Of a stretch of DNA of 24,880 nt, positions 22,373-24,880 are shown piece after piece. The stretch comes from Clostridia bacterium. Lineage in GTDB: Bacteria; Bacillota; Clostridia; Christensenellales; CAG-314. The stretch spans positions 1 to 24,880 of the forward strand of contig JAFQWS010000036.1 of NCBI GenBank assembly GCA_017407305.1. The letters run 5' to 3'. A model generated the notes under the pieces. It had not been told where the DNA came from. It saw nothing but the letters and a program-made list of their open reading frames with translations, and did not search any database. The position numbers and the translations under genes were made by a program. Numbering within the stretch: the first letter of the stretch is position 1; each line of letters starts with the position of its first letter.

Positions 22373-24129
22373 TGTATAATCATCCTTTCGTTTATCTTTT
22401 TCATGCGATCCTTTTCCACCTTGACAACCTTTCTATCATAGGTAACGATGCCGTTTGTTTCGTCCTCTACGTCACTGAGTTGCGTGTAAACCGATGCGCA
22501 CAAGCCTTTTTCTATGCAAGGCAACACTTGGTTTAGATACAAGTTTTCCAAAGCATCCGTCAACAATTTTGCATTGACAATGTCCTTTCCACCATATCCG
22601 TAAATTTCGTCCAAATTGAAACAATGTTCTTGGTCTTTGTAGGAATATCCACCAAATTCCGACAAAACGATTGCTCTTCCTTTTTTGTCTTTTTTGGGAA
22701 TTTTTACCTTGCGATAGTATATATGCAAACTTAAAAAATCTCCTGCGCCTTGGTCGTGCCAACCACTTGCATGGTCAACCAATCGAGAGGGGTCATATTG
22801 CTTTAACCAACTGCTTACGTTGGCGCTGTCAAATTGTCCCCAACCCTCGTTGAAAGGCACCCAAACACAAATGCAAGGGCAGTTGTAAAGTTGATCGACC
22901 ATTTCTTTCAACTCCACTTTAAATTGTTCTTGGCTTTCCTTTGGCTTTCGAGAAAATCTTTTGGGGTTTTTGTCAGATAATTTTTGCAACTTGATGGCAA
23001 AGGGCAACCACAACGTTATCCACAAGTTTTGGTAAGTGCCACCACTGGGCATATCTTGCCAAACAAGCATTCCCAAACGATCACAATGCCAATACCAACG
23101 CATGGGCTCCACCTTTATGTGCTTTCTGAGCATATTGAAACCCATTTCTTTGGCGACAATTACGTCATATTCTAAAGCCTTGTCGCTGGGTGCTGTGTAC
23201 CAACCGTCTGCCCAATAGCCTTGGTCCAACAAGCCGTTGTGAAAATAGGGTTTGTTGTTGAGCATAATTCTGGGCTTGCCGTCCACCCTTTGAATATCTA
23301 CGGAACGCATTGCAAAATAACTTTTGACTTTGTCTTGTCCCAAGACAAAATGCACGTCATACAAAAACGGACTTTCGGGCGACCACAACTTTGCGTTGTC
23401 AATTTTTATCGTGCAACTTTGTTGCTCCGTTTGAACGCAGGCAATTTGTTGTCCTTGGTCAAAAATGGAAATTTGCACACCTACGTTGTCTTTGTCAAAA
23501 TCAAAAGTGATTGTTTGGTCGTTGACGTTGGGTGTCATTTTTACACCACGCAACCACTCGTTGGGTACGGACTCCAACCACACCGTTTGCCAAATGCCCG
23601 ATTGAGGCGAATACCACATACCACCACGATTGAAACTTTGTTTTCCGTTGGTGTGATAGGACGTGTCTCCAAAGTCTTGCACGACAACGTGCAAGTCGTT
23701 TGTTTCTTTGAGCCACTTTGTCACGTCAAAGAAAAAGGCATTGTATCCCCCAACGTGACGTCCCACCAAAGAGCCGTTTAGATACACCCAACAAATGCTG
23801 TCCACTGCGCCAAAGTGCAACAAAACCTTGCCTTGGTTGAAATTTTCTTTCAAAGAAAATGTTGTGTAATAATGCAAAAATTGGTTGGGAAGCAACTGCC
23901 TTTCCACACCCGACAACTCCGTTTCGGGGGAAAAAGGAACAAGAATTTTGCCGTCAAACTGAGAGGGTGTTTCTTTGCTGTCGCAAATGGCATACTGCCA
24001 CCATCCGTTTAGATTGACGTAACTTTCCCTTTGAAATTGCGGTCTGGGATACTCTTGCAAAGGCTTGTCGCCAATATCAAGAGAAAAATCAGTTTTTAGT
24101 TTTTGAAGTCTAGGATTGTTCTTTTTCAT
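22369..24129 (-). CDS. Glycoside hydrolase family 2 enzyme (beta-galactosidase/glucuronidase/mannosidase superfamily)
   Basis: This 586-residue enzyme has the three-part GH2 layout: a jelly-roll sugar-binding domain (about 20-190), an immunoglobulin-like sandwich (about 190-285) and a TIM barrel. The acid/base is E428 in PFNEGWG and the nucleophile E491 in LSEFGG, as in retaining GH2 enzymes. MGFNMLRKHIK matches the barrel strand before the active site. Near the C-terminus ETNGIVTYDRK replaces the Asn-x-Lys that marks beta-glucuronidases, so that activity is unlikely; the substrate is unknown. There is no signal peptide, so it acts inside the cell on imported sugars. I start at ATG 24129; codons up to 24156 overlap the promoter. 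No Shine-Dalgarno is present. It shares its transcript with tadA. Confidence 0.9.
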   Translation of the reverse strand: MKKNNPRLQKLKTDFSLDIGDKPLQEYPRPQFQRESYVNLNGWWQYAICDSKETPSQFDGKILVPFSPETELSGVERQLLPNQFLHYYTTFSLKENFNQGKVLLHFGAVDSICWVYLNGSLVGRHVGGYNAFFFDVTKWLKETNDLHVVVQDFGDTSYHTNGKQSFNRGGMWYSPQSGIWQTVWLESVPNEWLRGVKMTPNVNDQTITFDFDKDNVGVQISIFDQGQQIACVQTEQQSCTIKIDNAKLWSPESPFLYDVHFVLGQDKVKSYFAMRSVDIQRVDGKPRIMLNNKPYFHNGLLDQGYWADGWYTAPSDKALEYDVIVAKEMGFNMLRKHIKVEPMRWYWHCDRLGMLVWQDMPSGGTYQNLWITLWLPFAIKLQKLSDKNPKRFSRKPKESQEQFKVELKEMVDQLYNCPCICVWVPFNEGWGQFDSANVSSWLKQYDPSRLVDHASGWHDQGAGDFLSLHIYYRKVKIPKKDKKGRAIVLSEFGGYSYKDQEHCFNLDEIYGYGGKDIVNAKLLTDALENLYLNQVLPCIEKGLCASVYTQLSDVEDETNGIVTYDRKVVKVEKDRMKKINERMIIQ

Positions 24130-24135
24130 AAATCT

Positions 24136-24163
24136 AGTATACCACAACGTCACCAAAGGTCAA
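24136..24163 (-). promoter_or_regulatory. GH2-tadA promoter, 6 bases from the ATG
   Basis: The -35 TTGACC (24158-24163), a 16-base spacer and the -10 TATACT (24136-24141) with TGG extended -10 are a good sigma-A match. Six bases separate the -10 from ATG 24129, which predicts a leaderless mRNA. No catabolite-control palindrome is obvious nearby. Confidence 0.8.
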
Positions 24164-24210
24164 CCCCCAAAACCACAAATCCCACCCCGCAAATTGGGTT
24201 GTCAAGGGAG

Positions 24211-24248
24211 AAAAAAGAGTGCAACTGTCTATTAATACAGCTACACTC
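24211..24248 (-). terminator. Terminator of the 24266 gene
   Basis: Arms 24217-24228 and 24237-24248 form a 12-bp stem including two G-T pairs, with an 8-base loop. On the minus strand it is followed by six Ts. It lies 18 bases past the stop of the small membrane protein gene and upstream of the GH2 promoter. Confidence 0.82.
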
Positions 24249-24265
24249 CCGCAAGTTTGTGTTAA

Positions 24266-24676
24266 TTAACTATTTTTTATATGTTTTTTACACTTTTCAA
24301 TATCTTCAACAAAATATACTTTTTCATATTTTACTAATAATCTTTTTCTTATTTCTATAGAATCAATCGATTGTAAATCATTTGCGACAATAATATTTAA
24401 CAATTCATCAAAATATTTTTTTTTAGATTTTCTACTATAAAAACCTAATATCGACGACATTAATAGAACTTGTGTTGCTAATACATAAATCATTAATTCT
24501 TTTATTATAAATATAATTACACAGTTGGCAACAAAACACATTCCTTGAGCAATCAATTCAACAATTAAATATTTTTTATAATATTCATTATATTTAACTA
24601 AATATCTATCATTAGTTTTAAATATAAATATTCCTAGTATAAATATAATTTGAAGTATTAAACAAACATATTCCAT
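24266..24676 (-). CDS. Small membrane protein of unknown function, very AT-rich
   Basis: This 136-residue protein has hydrophobic helices at about residues 3-20, 38-60 and 62-82, then a charged, helical C-terminal half rich in Lys and Glu. I recognise no family. Codon choice is almost wholly AAT, ATA, TAT and TTA, and sampled stretches are only about 15-20% G+C, far below the neighbours, which suggests recent acquisition. The ribosome site before the ATG is weak (GGTAA), with an extended -10 promoter at 24723-24731 and a terminator at 24211-24248, so it looks like a single-gene unit. A proper start, promoter and terminator support it as a real gene. Confidence 0.6.
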   Translation of the reverse strand: MEYVCLILQIIFILGIFIFKTNDRYLVKYNEYYKKYLIVELIAQGMCFVANCVIIFIIKELMIYVLATQVLLMSSILGFYSRKSKKKYFDELLNIIVANDLQSIDSIEIRKRLLVKYEKVYFVEDIEKCKKHIKNS

Positions 24677-24722
24677 ATTGATTTACCACTACTTTCTACT
24701 TTTTTCGATTAATTGTACTAAA

Positions 24723-24731
24723 ATTATATCA
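24723..24731 (-). promoter_or_regulatory. Extended -10 promoter of the 24266 gene
   Basis: A perfect TATAAT (24723-24728) preceded by TGA lies about 46 bases before the ATG. No convincing -35 was seen at 16-18 bases, but the extended -10 could suffice. In such AT-rich DNA chance matches are common. Confidence 0.45.
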
Positions 24732-24790
24732 TAATTTTCTCAAAAAAATATATAAATTAACATAAATATATTATCAATTAAATCTTATTT

Positions 24791-24833
24791 TATAAAAAGA
24801 AAAGGTAAGCCTACCCATATAGTAAACTTACCT
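24791..24833 (-). terminator. Probable terminator of a gene entering from the right
   Basis: Arms 24803-24809 and 24827-24833 pair perfectly, followed inward by a 2x2 internal loop and three more pairs (24812-24814 with 24822-24824). The minus-strand side is T-rich (TTTTCTTTTT), which fits a minus-strand transcript from beyond 24880. The plus-strand side has only a weak T-run. Confidence 0.5.
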
Positions 24834-24880
24834 AGTTTTGCTTGTGAAAGTAATTTGCTATTTATTTAAAATTTCATTTA
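24834..24880 (-). other. Right edge, possible last codons of a minus-strand gene
   Basis: Reading the minus strand from 24878 gives six open codons then a TAG at 24858-24860, about 25 bases before a probable terminator. This could be the tail of a gene lying beyond the window, but the piece is too short to show coding. Confidence 0.2.

Noticed and set aside
22369..24129. Beta-glucuronidase
   Set aside because: The Asn-x-Lys motif that recognises the glucuronate carboxylate is replaced by ETNG, so only the GH2 family is claimed.

Overview
The window looks like ordinary chromosome from a low-GC, Clostridia-like Bacillota, probably an uncultured gut lineage. That rests on the AT-rich but AAC/TAC/TTG-leaning codon use of most genes, the AddAB (not RecBCD) recombination nuclease, the gene order rpmE - DUF1385/prmC - prfA, the zinc-type L31 protein and the DUF5685/J-domain pair. 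Species cannot be named from sequence alone. No rRNA, tRNA, CRISPR array, insertion sequence or integrase was seen.

Layout, left to right. (1) 1-2910: the 5' end of a lipoprotein gene (minus), an esterase-like alpha/beta hydrolase with an extra beta-rich N-terminal region and distinct codon use (minus), then a divergent HAD phosphatase (plus) ending in a 14-bp bidirectional terminator. (2) 2971-6134: a four-gene minus-strand operon read from a strong promoter, in the order trpS, a DUF5685 protein, a degenerate J-domain protein with a Cys-rich tail, and a membrane protein. (3) 6151-9780: the minus-strand translation operon rpmE, a DUF1385-PrmC fusion, prfA and a small P-loop protein, with a consensus promoter and a clear terminator. 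(4) 9778-13337: uvrC followed by an ABC exporter ATPase and permease (minus). (5) 13341-20758: addB, addA and an unknown membrane protein (minus). (6) 20778-21928: a divergent lipoprotein gene (plus). (7) 21941-24163: a glycoside hydrolase family 2 gene overlapping tadA (minus). (8) 24211-24880: a very AT-rich patch with one small membrane protein gene of foreign appearance.

Genes work together mainly as housekeeping sets. PrmC methylates the release factor made by the next gene, prfA. AddA and AddB form one helicase-nuclease. UvrC is the nucleotide-excision nuclease. The ABC ATPase and permease form one transporter.

The most interesting signal is at the starts of four transcription units: uvrC, addB, the GH2 gene and the 20816 lipoprotein. 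Each has a good -10 box only 6 or 9 bases before its ATG and no Shine-Dalgarno, predicting leaderless or nearly leaderless mRNAs. trpS, rpmE, the HAD gene, the esterase and the 5' lipoprotein have normal ribosome-binding sites. Other points worth a look are the DUF1385-PrmC fusion, an AddB without its usual Walker A, a J domain without HPD, and a phage-like domain fused to an esterase. I found no defence, mobile or secondary-metabolite system, and nothing I would call a complete new system.
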